A stretch of 33,546 bases of DNA, taken from contig CAKORG010000009.1 in assembly GCA_934101495.1 (NCBI GenBank), forward strand, positions 1 to 33,546, read 5' to 3'. Made by a program: the position numbers and the translations under genes. Of the stretch, positions 7,812-17,200 are shown piece after piece. Positions within the stretch are counted from its first letter, which is position 1; each line of letters opens with the position of its first letter. The DNA comes from an uncultured Bacilli bacterium. GTDB lineage: Bacteria > Bacillota_I > Bacilli_A > RF39 > UBA660. The notes under the pieces are model-generated. The model was not told where the DNA came from, did no database searches, and saw nothing but the letters and a program-made list of their open reading frames with translations.

Positions 7812-7859
7812 AAAAAGTAAATAAGTGGCTTTTTTTTTTTTTTTTTTTTGGTTTAAAAT
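7812..7859 (+). repeat. 20-T homopolymer with -10 element before the surface-protein gene
   Basis: GTGGC is followed by an uninterrupted run of 20 T (7830-7849), then GG and TTTAAAAT, with TAAAAT at 7854-7859 as the likely -10. Any -35 at normal distance would lie inside the T run. The same GTGGC, T-run, TAAAAT arrangement precedes the paralogue at 33059, but there the run is seven T, an A and ten T. AAAAAG at 7812-7817 can pair with the start of the run, so the tract may have begun as a terminator tail. Confidence 0.65.
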
Positions 7860-7915
7860 AGGAATATAGTAAATAGAATATCTAGTGTGATATTGTTAAA
7901 AAATGAGGTAAGTTT

Positions 7916-10309
7916 ATGGAAAGTAAAAAAACAAAAATAATAAGTATCGTAGCGCTAGTTGCATTAGCACTTACAGTAGTGACAGCAACATATGCTTATT
8001 TTCAAGCACAAACAGGAGAGGGATCACAAACAGATATTAAGATTAATGCAAATACGGTGGATACATTTACATTCGAAACTGGCAATGCAATATCAATTAG
8101 TTTAGATCAAACATCATTTGCAAGTGGAGCAGGCAACAAAGTAGGAAGTACATATGCAAGTGCAAAACTAACAGCAAATAATAAGACAAATAGTGCCACG
8201 AATAATTATAATTTGTATCTAAATATTTCAGATAATAATTTTGGTTATACGAGAAACTCAAGTTATCCAGAAATATTGCTTACTATAAAAGATGCAAGCA
8301 ATAATGAAATAACAAGTATAAGTGGACTTGAATATAAAACAGTAACGGATGGTAAAGGTACATCAATATCTGGATTCGACATAACAACTAAAACAGGATT
8401 AATAACACTATTAAATAACAGAGAAATAACCACAACAAGTACAAAAACCGATACATGGAATATAACAGCAACATTTATAAATTACAATGCAGACCAAAGC
8501 AAGAATGCGGGTAAATCATTTTCTGGACAAGTATTAATATCAAAAGATTCATTTGATAATTATAAACCAAATACAATAAATACACTTAGTGCCACAAAAA
8601 GTGGAACAAATTTAACAGTTAACTTAAATGTTGAACAAGGAAGTAATGAAATAGATAAATATTATTATGCTATTGAAGAATCAAATGGCATAGCTATGTT
8701 AGATAATAATGATAATAAAGTGCAAAGATTAAGTAATAAAATAGCAGCTAATACATTAACATATGTTGAAAGCACATCAAGTTCACATACTTTTACTAAT
8801 TTAAATTCATCAAAAGATTACAAAGTATCAGCATATGTAGTAGATAAAAAGAAATTAAAATCCAATACATATGAGTATAATTACTATTCAGATAGTTATG
8901 TATATCCAGTGATAAATAAAGTAGAAACAAGTACAACATCAAATTCAATAACTGCGACAGTCACGGCAACCAAAGGAACAAATAATATATCAAAGTATTA
9001 TTATTCAATCAATGAAGGAAATACATTTGTTGAATCAACAAGTAATTCATATACGTTTACCAATTTAGTTAAAAATACTAGTTATAAAATCATTGTAAAA
9101 GTTATGGATAGTAATAATAAGTATTCAAATATATTTGTTGCTAGTTCGAAGACAAATGATTCAGTAACACTAGCGGATTATGTAAAATCACTATATACAG
9201 GAACACAGGGAGAAAATAGTATCTATTATCATAATTCAGGTTTGACCAATGGAGCGGGAGATAATAGCTACAGATATGCTGGAGGAGATTATGTTTTAAC
9301 GGATGCAGGAAAAGCAACTGGAGCAACAATGATGATAGGATATAATGATTCAGTAACAACAGCATTAATAGATTTTTATTGTAAAGGAACAAAACAATAT
9401 GTGGGTTGTGGATGTAGGACATTAAACACACATTATTATTTAATAAAGGGAGATACAACACAGTATCAAACATATAAGGAAACATTAAATAAAGCAGTAG
9501 AAAAAGGGTATTTGACAAAAGATAATGTAAAGAACTTTGTGTGTTTTGGCTCTACAACAAGTCCATGTCCAACAGAAAATCTATATAGAATAATCGGAGT
9601 ATTTGAAAATAATGTAAAACTAGTCAAATGGGATTATGCAAAATCAAGCTTACTAGGAACAAATGGAGATTTTTCAGAAGAAAATTCATATTTCTTTAGT
9701 GGAGAACAAGGAGAAAGTCCAACAAGTAATTCATCATATTACTGGAATAACTCAACACAAACAAATACATGGAGTGAAAGCTTACTAAATAAAACCAATT
9801 TAAATATAAATTTTATCAATAACATAGGAAGTGAATGGACACAAAAAATAGCAACCACAACATGGAAAGTTGGAGGAAATACGATGACAAATATAGGCTC
9901 CGTAGTACCAGCAACAGCATATCAAAATGAAGTAGTACATCCAGTAATGACAAATACAACAGATAATAAAACAGAATACACATCAAAAATAGGATTAATG
10001 TATGTATCAGATTATTATTATGCGGCAAGTCCAAGTGCATGGACATTGGTTGGTTACAATTCTAGTGATGCTACAAAGGATTATAGATTTTCGAAGGGAG
10101 AAAATTGGTTGTATGGAGGAGGCTGGGATTGGACAATTTCCCGTGATGCGGGCGATTCGAACAATGCGTTCTATGTGTCTTACTCTGGCTACGCGTACGG
10201 CGACTACTTGTACGGCGGCTTTGGGGTGAGGCCGTCCTTCAGTCTTTTGTCTTCCATAACTTATGCCGGAGGTTCTGGAACACAATCTGATCCAATAATT
10301 ATTGGATAA
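7916..10309 (+). CDS. SipW-type surface protein with Fn3-like repeats and a C-type-lectin-like (DUF6273-like) C-terminus
   Basis: The 797-residue product begins with a basic tip, a hydrophobic core and TATYAYFQAQTGEGS, the TasA/camelysin-like SipW-dependent signal pattern. Residues ~30-215 are a Thr/Ser/Asn-rich beta domain. Two Fn3-like repeats follow (~218-325 and ~328-415), each with the YYYxI core and Y-K-V-x-V strand. Then comes a segment with several Cys (~480-560) and a C-terminal domain with NLYRIIGVFENN, GLMYVSDYYYA, a WDW...SRD stretch and the terminal GVRPSFSL, typical of DUF6273 / C-type-lectin-like folds. The last ~140 bases (10123-10260) are GC-rich and use codons unlike the rest (see separate entry). 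GAGG lies 7 bases before the ATG. It is monocistronic, between a poly-T promoter and a terminator, and a close paralogue starts at 33059. Role: surface-exposed, probably adhesin or binding protein (inference). Confidence 0.8.
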   Translation: MESKKTKIISIVALVALALTVVTATYAYFQAQTGEGSQTDIKINANTVDTFTFETGNAISISLDQTSFASGAGNKVGSTYASAKLTANNKTNSATNNYNLYLNISDNNFGYTRNSSYPEILLTIKDASNNEITSISGLEYKTVTDGKGTSISGFDITTKTGLITLLNNREITTTSTKTDTWNITATFINYNADQSKNAGKSFSGQVLISKDSFDNYKPNTINTLSATKSGTNLTVNLNVEQGSNEIDKYYYAIEESNGIAMLDNNDNKVQRLSNKIAANTLTYVESTSSSHTFTNLNSSKDYKVSAYVVDKKKLKSNTYEYNYYSDSYVYPVINKVETSTTSNSITATVTATKGTNNISKYYYSINEGNTFVESTSNSYTFTNLVKNTSYKIIVKVMDSNNKYSNIFVASSKTNDSVTLADYVKSLYTGTQGENSIYYHNSGLTNGAGDNSYRYAGGDYVLTDAGKATGATMMIGYNDSVTTALIDFYCKGTKQYVGCGCRTLNTHYYLIKGDTTQYQTYKETLNKAVEKGYLTKDNVKNFVCFGSTTSPCPTENLYRIIGVFENNVKLVKWDYAKSSLLGTNGDFSEENSYFFSGEQGESPTSNSSYYWNNSTQTNTWSESLLNKTNLNINFINNIGSEWTQKIATTTWKVGGNTMTNIGSVVPATAYQNEVVHPVMTNTTDNKTEYTSKIGLMYVSDYYYAASPSAWTLVGYNSSDATKDYRFSKGENWLYGGGWDWTISRDAGDSNNAFYVSYSGYAYGDYLYGGFGVRPSFSLLSSITYAGGSGTQSDPIIIG
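10123..10260 (+). other. Candidate hypervariable region (DGR VR-like) at the 3' end of the surface gene
   Basis: Bases 10141-10240 are about 58% G+C (counted by eye), against clearly under 35% around them. Tyr is written TAC five times and Gly GGC repeatedly, whereas the rest of the window prefers TAT and GGA/GGT. Codons of the form NNC (TAC, GGC, GAC, TCC) cluster in the segment that would form the ligand loop of a C-type-lectin fold, just before the invariant GVRPSF. That is the expected result of adenine-directed mutagenesis of AAC codons. A GC-dense stretch (10211-10238) directly after it could act as the homing signal (IMH). No template repeat or reverse transcriptase is in the window, so this is inferred. 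Confidence 0.5.
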
Positions 10310-10333
10310 ATAAAGAATATACAAAATAAGTGT

Positions 10334-10366
10334 AAAATAGATGTAAAGTTTATTGCATCTATTTTT
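10334..10366 (+). terminator. Terminator after the surface-protein gene
   Basis: Arms AAAATAGATG and CATCTATTTT pair perfectly, with a ~12-base loop and a T-rich tail. Confidence 0.85.
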
Positions 10367-10407
10367 GTTTGTGTTAAAATGTAATTAGAAGAAAGGAAAA
10401 ATAAAAT

Positions 10408-11298
10408 ATGAAAAAATTATTAGAATGTCAAAATTTGTGTAAGAGTTTTGGAAAAAAACAAATATTAAAAGATGTTTCCTTTGAAATAGATGAAGGAGAT
10501 ATTTTAGCATTTATTGGACCTAATGGAAGTGGTAAAACTACCACAATTAAATTAATTTTAGGACTTCAAAAAATTGATAGAGGAAAGGTTAGTATTAATG
10601 GCTTTGATATTGAAAAAGACTTTGTTAAAGCTATTGAAAAAGTTGGTGCTATTGTTGAAAACCCAGATACCTATATGTATTTAACTGGCTGGCAAAATTT
10701 AAAAATGATAGCCAATCTATATAAAGATGTAACTGATGAAGAAATTAAGAAAATTGTTAAACTTGTTGATTTAGAAAAAAGAATAAATGATAGAGTAAGT
10801 AAATATTCTTTAGGCATGCGCCAAAGACTTGGAATAGCTAGAGCACTAATTAACAAACCAAATGTCTTAATCCTTGATGAACCTACGAATGGACTTGACC
10901 CGGAAGGTATTAAAGATTTAAGAAATTTACTTAAAAAGCTAGCAAGTGATGGAATGGGTATTCTAATATCTAGTCATAACTTAGCAGAACTAGAAAGTTT
11001 TTGTAATAAAGTATTAATTATTGATAGTGGTAAAATTATAGAAACTAGTGATGTTAAAGAATTTAAAAGTAGTGGTAATAAATATATATTTAAAGTAAGT
11101 AACACTGATAATCTTGAAGTAGAAGGCATATATCAAGTAAAAGGTAATGAATTTGCTTATGATGGAAGTAAAGAAGAAATAGCTAAATTAATAAAGACTT
11201 TAGTTAAGAAAAATGTTGATATATATGAAGTTAAAATGGAAGAACTTACTTTAGAAGAAGCCTTCTTAAAGAAGACCGGAGGAAACAAAAATGATTAA
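10408..11298 (+). CDS. ABC transporter ATP-binding protein (ABC-2 exporter, BcrA/CcmA-like)
   Basis: A 296-residue ATPase that would energise the permease encoded directly downstream. Walker A is GPNGSGKTT (residues ~37-45), the signature is YSLGMRQR (~132-139), Walker B is VLILDEPTNGLD (~152-163), and the switch His is in SSHNLAELE. The ~80 residues after the ATPase core form a C-terminal regulatory-type domain as in bacitracin and lantibiotic-immunity exporters. AAGGAAAA precedes the ATG. It overlaps the permease by 8 bp, so the two are translated together. Substrate unknown; no bacteriocin gene is nearby. Confidence 0.92.
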   Translation: MKKLLECQNLCKSFGKKQILKDVSFEIDEGDILAFIGPNGSGKTTTIKLILGLQKIDRGKVSINGFDIEKDFVKAIEKVGAIVENPDTYMYLTGWQNLKMIANLYKDVTDEEIKKIVKLVDLEKRINDRVSKYSLGMRQRLGIARALINKPNVLILDEPTNGLDPEGIKDLRNLLKKLASDGMGILISSHNLAELESFCNKVLIIDSGKIIETSDVKEFKSSGNKYIFKVSNTDNLEVEGIYQVKGNEFAYDGSKEEIAKLIKTLVKKNVDIYEVKMEELTLEEAFLKKTGGNKND

Positions 11299-12673
11299 TT
11301 TAATAAAAAATGAAATATATAAAATATTACATAAAAAAGGAACATTTATTGTTTTAATTATAACAGCTTTATTTATTACATTAGTATCATATTTAATTGG
11401 TCATGAAAAAGTATATAATGTATCCACAGAAATGTATTATAATGGTGATACTGAAAGTGTAGCTGAAAATAAAACAAATCAAGAAATGAATGAATTAAGA
11501 AAAAAATACAATAATAAAACATGGCAATATTATGTATTGGATGATGTTTATGCTGTTGTAGGCAATTACAATTATGCCAAAGAAGGTAATTATTTAGATG
11601 AAAATCTTGAAAATGAATATGATGCTATTAAAAAAGCTTTGGATAATAATGATTGGAAATATTTTGTTAATGTAAAAACAGATAGTTTAAAAGAAGAATT
11701 AAAAAATTATGAAGAAAGTTTAAAAAATGCAACAAGTGATAAAGCTAAAAAAGATATTGAAGCTCAGATATATGTAATTAATATTGCTATTGAAATGAAT
11801 GAATATCGTTTAAAAGAAAATGTTAAATATGGTAATGATTATATAAATACTGCCATAAATGATATTACTTCTTTAGCATCATCAGTTAAAAGCTACGAAA
11901 CAACCACAGATGAAGAAACTAAATCACAGCTTGAATATAATGTTAAAAATTATTATAAATCTAGGTATATTTTAGAAAATAAAGAGGATATTAATAATGA
12001 ACAAGACTTAAGATTTATAATGACTAACTTTTATAGTGAATATATGTTCTTAATTCTTGTATTTGGTGTTATGATTGCTGGAGCTATAGTTAGTGAAGAA
12101 TATAACAAAGGTACAATTAAATCACTTCTTATAACTCCATATAAAAGAAAGACAATATTACTTTCTAAATTCATAACAGTTATAGTCCTTACAATTATAT
12201 TTATTATAATTAGTTATTTAATGCAAATTATAATAGGTGGTTTATTCCTAGGCTTTGGTTCTCTAAGTAATCATGTTGTTGAATATAACTTAGCAACTAA
12301 ATCTCTTGAAATAATGAGCTTTTCTAAATATATGCTTATATATACCATTGCTAATTTGCCACAAATATTATTACTTGTTACTTTAGCATTTGCTGTTTCT
12401 ACAATTGTTGGCAATACTGCTTTTGCTATTGTAATAACTTTTGCTGGCGTGATTGGTTCTTCAATTATAAATATGTTTGCATCAGCTTATAAAATAAAAA
12501 TACTTAACTATTTTGTAACTACTAACTGGGACTTTAACTATTATCTATTCGGGGGTATAAGTCCTTATGGAACAAGTTTAGTTCATGCGATTATTGTTTG
12601 TATTGTATATTTCTTAATTATGGTTATAACATCATTTATAGTATTTAATAAAAAGAATATTAAAAATATATAA
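11291..12673 (+). CDS. ABC-2 family permease
   Basis: The 460-residue membrane partner of the ATPase encoded just upstream. One TM helix near the N-terminus (~18-36) is followed by a large hydrophilic extracytoplasmic domain of ~200 residues with helical heptads (~55-245), then five C-terminal TM helices from about residue 250. The motif GAIVSEEYNKGTIKSLLITP after the second TM is the conserved ABC-2 'EE-x-GT-x-x-x-LL' cytoplasmic loop. This layout is that of ABC-2 exporters of the antibiotic-resistance or immunity type. GGAGG lies just upstream of the ATG, within the end of the ATPase gene. The next gene, a deacetylase, begins 15 bp later and may be cotranscribed. Confidence 0.88.
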   Translation: MINLIKNEIYKILHKKGTFIVLIITALFITLVSYLIGHEKVYNVSTEMYYNGDTESVAENKTNQEMNELRKKYNNKTWQYYVLDDVYAVVGNYNYAKEGNYLDENLENEYDAIKKALDNNDWKYFVNVKTDSLKEELKNYEESLKNATSDKAKKDIEAQIYVINIAIEMNEYRLKENVKYGNDYINTAINDITSLASSVKSYETTTDEETKSQLEYNVKNYYKSRYILENKEDINNEQDLRFIMTNFYSEYMFLILVFGVMIAGAIVSEEYNKGTIKSLLITPYKRKTILLSKFITVIVLTIIFIIISYLMQIIIGGLFLGFGSLSNHVVEYNLATKSLEIMSFSKYMLIYTIANLPQILLLVTLAFAVSTIVGNTAFAIVITFAGVIGSSIINMFASAYKIKILNYFVTTNWDFNYYLFGGISPYGTSLVHAIIVCIVYFLIMVITSFIVFNKKNIKNI

Positions 12674-12688
12674 AAAAGGTGTGTTTAA

Positions 12689-13870
12689 ATGAAAAAAAGA
12701 AAACTAAGACTAAGAAAAAGTGTAGTATTTCTCTTTGCCATAAGTATTTTACTCGTGGCAAGTTCTTCGTTTAAACGCTTTTCTTTTGCTTTACCTACGA
12801 TTGGTAGGGAAATAAGTGTTAAAAATGATAGAATAAGTGAATATGTTAGTTCTTTAAATAATTTAGTAAGTGAAAAGAACTTTGATAATAAATTTACTAA
12901 TGTAGTTAGTATGGAAGATGATAGATATATATCTAAAATATTTAACTTTAAAACTGGGGAAGAAGTAACTATTGAAGATATTTTAAAACCAGAGATGGTT
13001 GATGTTTTCTGGAAAAAAGTAAAAGAACTTTTATATTTGAAATATCCAAAATTTATTGCAAGTAAGTTAGAACTTCATGATAAAACAAATAGTTTTTATT
13101 TAAAGGAAAATGAACTAATTATATATTATTATGATTATGAAATAGAACCTATGGTAAGTGAAGAATTATCTTTACATGTCAATTATAATGAAATAAAAAA
13201 TTGTATGAATATAACTATTAAACTTGATAAAAATTATGAAAATGAAGATGGAAATAAAATAGATAAAAATAAGAAAATAATTGCTTTAACGTTTGATGAT
13301 GGTCCTGGTCCTTATACAAGTAATTTAGTAGATATATTAAAAGATAATAAAGCAATTGCTACATTTTTTATGCTTGGTAAAAATATAAATATTTATAAAG
13401 ATACTGTTTTAAAGGTTCATGAAAGTGGAATGGAAATAGGATATCATTCATATAATCATAAGAATTTTAAAAGACAAAAATTAGAAGTAATAAAAGAAGA
13501 ATTTGATAAAAGTAATGAAGCTTTAAAAAACATTACTGGAGATACTTTTTATTTAATAAGACCTCCGTATGGAGAAATAAATGATAAAATAAAAGATACT
13601 TTAGATGCTTCATTTATACTTTGGAATATTGATACCATGGATTGGCGACATAAAAATAGTGATTATTTAGTTAATTATGTCTTAGAAAAAGCAGAAGATG
13701 GTAATATCATTTTGTTTCATGATATACATAAAACTAGTGTTGATGCCATAGAAAAATTATTACCAGAGTTATATGTAAATGGTTATCAGGTAGTGACGGT
13801 ATCCAAACTTGCTGAAATAACTGGTACAAAACTCGAATATCATAAATCTTATAGATATTTTAAAAAATAA
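12689..13870 (+). CDS. Polysaccharide deacetylase, PdaC-like (DUF3298-like domain plus NodB domain)
   Basis: Predicted wall-modifying enzyme removing N-acetyl groups from peptidoglycan or a related glycan outside the membrane. The 393-residue product has a basic N-terminus and one signal-anchor helix (~11-25). Residues ~40-180 form a DUF4163/DUF3298-like domain containing FKTGEEVTIEDIL and an ELIIYYYDYEI strand. Residues ~195-375 are a NodB domain with all catalytic motifs: TFDDGPG (metal Asp), HSYNH (zinc His pair), RPPYGE, the WNIDTMDW strand and LFHDIH. No motif is missing, so it should be active. AAGGTG precedes the ATG; it lies 15 bp after the ABC permease and is followed by a strong hairpin. 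Gene order matches no standard operon. Confidence 0.9.
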   Translation: MKKRKLRLRKSVVFLFAISILLVASSSFKRFSFALPTIGREISVKNDRISEYVSSLNNLVSEKNFDNKFTNVVSMEDDRYISKIFNFKTGEEVTIEDILKPEMVDVFWKKVKELLYLKYPKFIASKLELHDKTNSFYLKENELIIYYYDYEIEPMVSEELSLHVNYNEIKNCMNITIKLDKNYENEDGNKIDKNKKIIALTFDDGPGPYTSNLVDILKDNKAIATFFMLGKNINIYKDTVLKVHESGMEIGYHSYNHKNFKRQKLEVIKEEFDKSNEALKNITGDTFYLIRPPYGEINDKIKDTLDASFILWNIDTMDWRHKNSDYLVNYVLEKAEDGNIILFHDIHKTSVDAIEKLLPELYVNGYQVVTVSKLAEITGTKLEYHKSYRYFKK

Positions 13871-13915
13871 GCAACAAAGTCTTGCATTAGGTAATTAAAT
13901 GTGTTATTATGTAGC

Positions 13916-13980
13916 TAAGCAACAAGTAAACACATTTATTCCGCTCAAAAAATGGAAAACTTGTTGCTTATTTTGAATTT
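13916..13980 (+). terminator. Strong hairpin and T tail, possibly a small RNA gene
   Basis: A 12-bp perfect stem, TAAGCAACAAGT (13916-13927) with ACTTGTTGCTTA (13959-13970), a 31-base loop and TTTT follow the deacetylase gene. The left arm is repeated at 13868-13877 over the deacetylase stop, so two segments compete for one partner, and AAATGTGTT/AACACATTT (13897-13905, 13929-13937) offers another fold. TTGCAT-17-TATTAT (13882-13910) could be a promoter producing a ~65-base RNA that is nearly all hairpin. Confidence 0.6.
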
Positions 13981-13984
13981 TGAC

Positions 13985-14013
13985 TTGAACATAAATAAAG
14001 AATAGTGTATACT
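13985..14013 (+). promoter_or_regulatory. Promoter of the ileS T-box transcript
   Basis: TTGAAC (13985-13990), a 17-base spacer and TATACT (14008-14013). Transcription from here would start at the base of T-box stem I. Confidence 0.7.
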
Positions 14014-14018
14014 ATATT

Positions 14019-14209
14019 AAGTAATCAGTGATGTAAGACGTTATTTAAAAGTCTTTTTAAAGAGAGTTAGCATTTGGTGGAAGCTAATAAAAGAATTAAA
14101 TATGTATCACTTACGGAGATTAATCGGGTTATTCCGTTATCAAAATTAAGTTAATTAAGGGATGGTACCGTCTTTTGAAGACTCCTTTTGGTGCTATCCT
14201 TTTTATTTT
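14019..14209 (+). promoter_or_regulatory. T-box riboswitch (isoleucine) controlling ileS
   Basis: The leader has a long 5' stem-loop (14019-14116) with an AGTGATG S-turn-like segment near its base and an ATC codon (14106-14108) followed by A on the 3' side, fitting an Ile specifier. The conserved T-box AAGGGATGGTACCG is at 14157-14170. Its GGATGGTACC (14160-14169) pairs with GGTGCTATCC (14190-14199) to form the terminator, followed by TTTTTATTTT. Uncharged tRNA-Ile would favour the antiterminator and so raise ileS expression. Confidence 0.92.
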
Positions 14210-14221
14210 GGAGGTAAGAAA

Positions 14222-17200
14222 ATGGAAAGATTTAAAAGTTTAAGTAAAGAAAGTGCTTATGAAACTGAAAGTAAGATACTTGAAAAATGGAAAAATGAAG
14301 ATATTTTAAATGAAACTATTGAAAATAGGAAAGATGCTCCATATTTTGTTTTCTATGATGGACCTGCAACAGCTAATGGCCATCCAGGACTTCACCATAT
14401 GGTTGCTAAATTCTTAAAAGATACTATTTGCAAGTATAAAACCATGCAAGGATATAAAGTTCTTCGTAAAGTTGGTTGGGATACTCATGGTTTACCAGTT
14501 GAATTACAAGTAGAAAAGGAACTTGGTTTTAGTGGTAAGAAAGATATTGAAAAATATGGTATTAAAGAGTTTAATCAAAAATGTCGTGAAAGTGTTTGGA
14601 AAAATGAAGATACATTTACTGATTTAACTGAAAAAATGGGACAATTTATAGATATTAAACATCCATATGTTACATACGATAATAACTATATTGAAACAGA
14701 ATGGTGGATTTTAAAGAAATTCTTTGAAGAAGGATTATTTTATGAAGGTGTAAAAATACTTCCTTATTGTCCTAGATGTGGTACTGGTCTTGCATCGCAT
14801 GAAGTTGCTCAAGGATATGAAGAAATGAGTGTTGATACTGTAATTGTACCAATGAAGAAAAAGGATGAAGATGTTTACTTTTTAGTTTGGACAACAACGC
14901 CATGGACATTAATTGCCAATGTTGGTTTATGTGTAAATCCTGATTATGATTATTCTTTAGTTTTAAGCAAAGGTACTAAATTTATTCTTGCAACATCACT
15001 TGTTTCTAAAGTTTTAGGTGAAGATGTAGAGATACTTGATACTTTTAAAGGAAGTAGTCTTGAATACACTGAATACGAACAATTAATACCAGAACTTTCT
15101 GTTAATAAAAAAGGTTTCTTTGTTTGTTGTGATAAGTATGTAACTGCTGAAGATGGTACTGGAGTAGTACATTTAGCACCAGCATTCGGAGCAGATGATG
15201 CTAGTGTTGGTCGTAAATATAACTTACCATATTTAAATCCAGTTGGTGAAGATGGTAAATATACTGAAGGACCTTGGAAGGGCATGCTTGTATTTGATGC
15301 TGATAGTGAAGTAATTAAGTATTTAAAAGAAAATGATAAGTTATTTAAAAAACAAAGAATAGTTCATAACTATCCACATTGTTGGAGATGTCATACACCA
15401 CTTATTTATTATTCTAAACCAAGTTATTACTTAGAAATAACTAAGATTAAAGATAAAATTGTTGCCAATAATAAAACTGTTAATTGGTATCCATCATATG
15501 TCGGAGAAAAACGTTTTGGCAACTGGCTAGAAAACTTAAATGACTGGGCAATATCTCGTTCAAGATACTGGGGAACACCACTTCCATATTGGATTTGTTC
15601 ATGCGGACACACAGAAATGATTGGTTCTCGTAAAGAGTTAGTAGAAAAAGCAATTGAAAATATTGATGAAACAATTGAACTACATAGACCATATATTGAT
15701 GATGTTCATCTTAAATGTCCTGAATGTGGTAAAGCTATGACTAGATGTAAAGATGTAATAGATTGTTGGTTTGACTCTGGTTCTATGCCATTTGCTCAAT
15801 ATCACTATCCATTTGAAAATAATGATTTGTTTGAAACTCAATTTCCAGCAGATTTCATTTGTGAAGGAATTGACCAAACTCGTGGTTGGTTCTATACACT
15901 TTTAGTTATTTCAACATTTGTAAAAGGTGTAAGTCCTTATAAAAACGTTTTAGTAAATGATTTGCTTTTAGATGCTCATGGTAAAAAAATGAGTAAATCA
16001 ATGGGTAATATTGTAGAACCATTTACAACTATGAAGGAATATGGAGCAGATACTGTAAGATTTTATCTTCCATATGTTTCACCAGTCTGGGTACCTCTTA
16101 AATTTGATGTTAATGGTTTAAAAGAAGTTCATTCTAAGTTCTTTAATCCACTTAAAAATACCTATAACTTCTTCTCAATGTATGCTAATATTGATGATAT
16201 TGATATAAATAAATGTAACGTTCCTTTAGAAAAAAGAGATGATATTGATAGGTGGCTAATTAGTAAGTACAATAGACTTTTAAAATATGTAACTGAATCT
16301 TATGATGAATATGATTTAAATAAAGTAGTAAAAGCTTTAACTGACTTTGTTTCTGATGATTTATCCAACTGGTATATAAGAAGAAATAGAAACAGATTCT
16401 GGGCAAGTAACTTAGATGATAGCAAAAAGTCTGTTTATATTACAACTTATGAAGTTTTAGTTGGCTTATCTAAGATGATGGCTCCGATAGTTCCATACTT
16501 TTCCGAAGAAATGTATACTAATTTAACTGGAGAAAAATCTGTTCATTTAGCTGATTTTCCAAAATATGATGAAAGTAAGTTAGAAGATTTACTTGAAGAA
16601 AAAATGGATTTAGTTCGTGAACTTATAAGTATAGGTAGAAATATTCGTGAAGAACAAAAACTAAGAGTACGTCAACCTTTAAGTGAAATTCTAATTGATG
16701 GTAAAAATAGCATGGTTATTGGTGAACTTACTGAACTAATCAAAGAAGAATTAAATGTTAAGAAGGTTACATATATTCAAGATACATCACTTTATATGAA
16801 CTTCACTGTTAAACCAAACTTTAGAGTAGTAGGTAAAGTATTTGGTGCAAATCTTAAAGAATTCCAAGAAAAATTATTAGATTTAAGTTTAACTGATATA
16901 AAGAAACTTCAAAATAATGAAAGTATAAAAATGAATATCGCAGGAAATGATACTGACATTTATAGTGATATGGTTGATATAAGAATAGATGCTAAAGTAG
17001 GCTTTGATGTAGGAATGGATAATAATAACTTTGTTATTTTAAATGCAACTCTTACACCAGAGTTAATAAATGAAGGTATCGCTCGTGAAATCGTATCAAA
17101 AGTACAACAAATGAGAAAAAATAGCAACTATGAACTTACTGATAGAATAAGTATTATCTATAACGCAAATGATGATGTTAAAAATGCAATTCAAGATTTT

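Noticed and set aside
10007..10324. Minus-strand open frame of ~105 codons with normal-looking Arg/Val composition
   Set aside because: It is the complement of the GC-rich end of the surface-protein gene, where stops are rare. It has no ribosome site, and the plus strand reads a recognisable protein end.
7238..13870. Bacteriocin cluster (surface protein, ABC exporter, thioredoxin-like accessory protein)
   Set aside because: No precursor peptide, maturation enzyme or leader-cleaving exporter is present, and terminators separate the units. The ABC pair is of the generic ABC-2 type.
14162..14221. ileS start at ATG 14162
   Set aside because: It lies in the T-box terminator; the GGAGG-supported ATG 14222 agrees with the family N-terminus.
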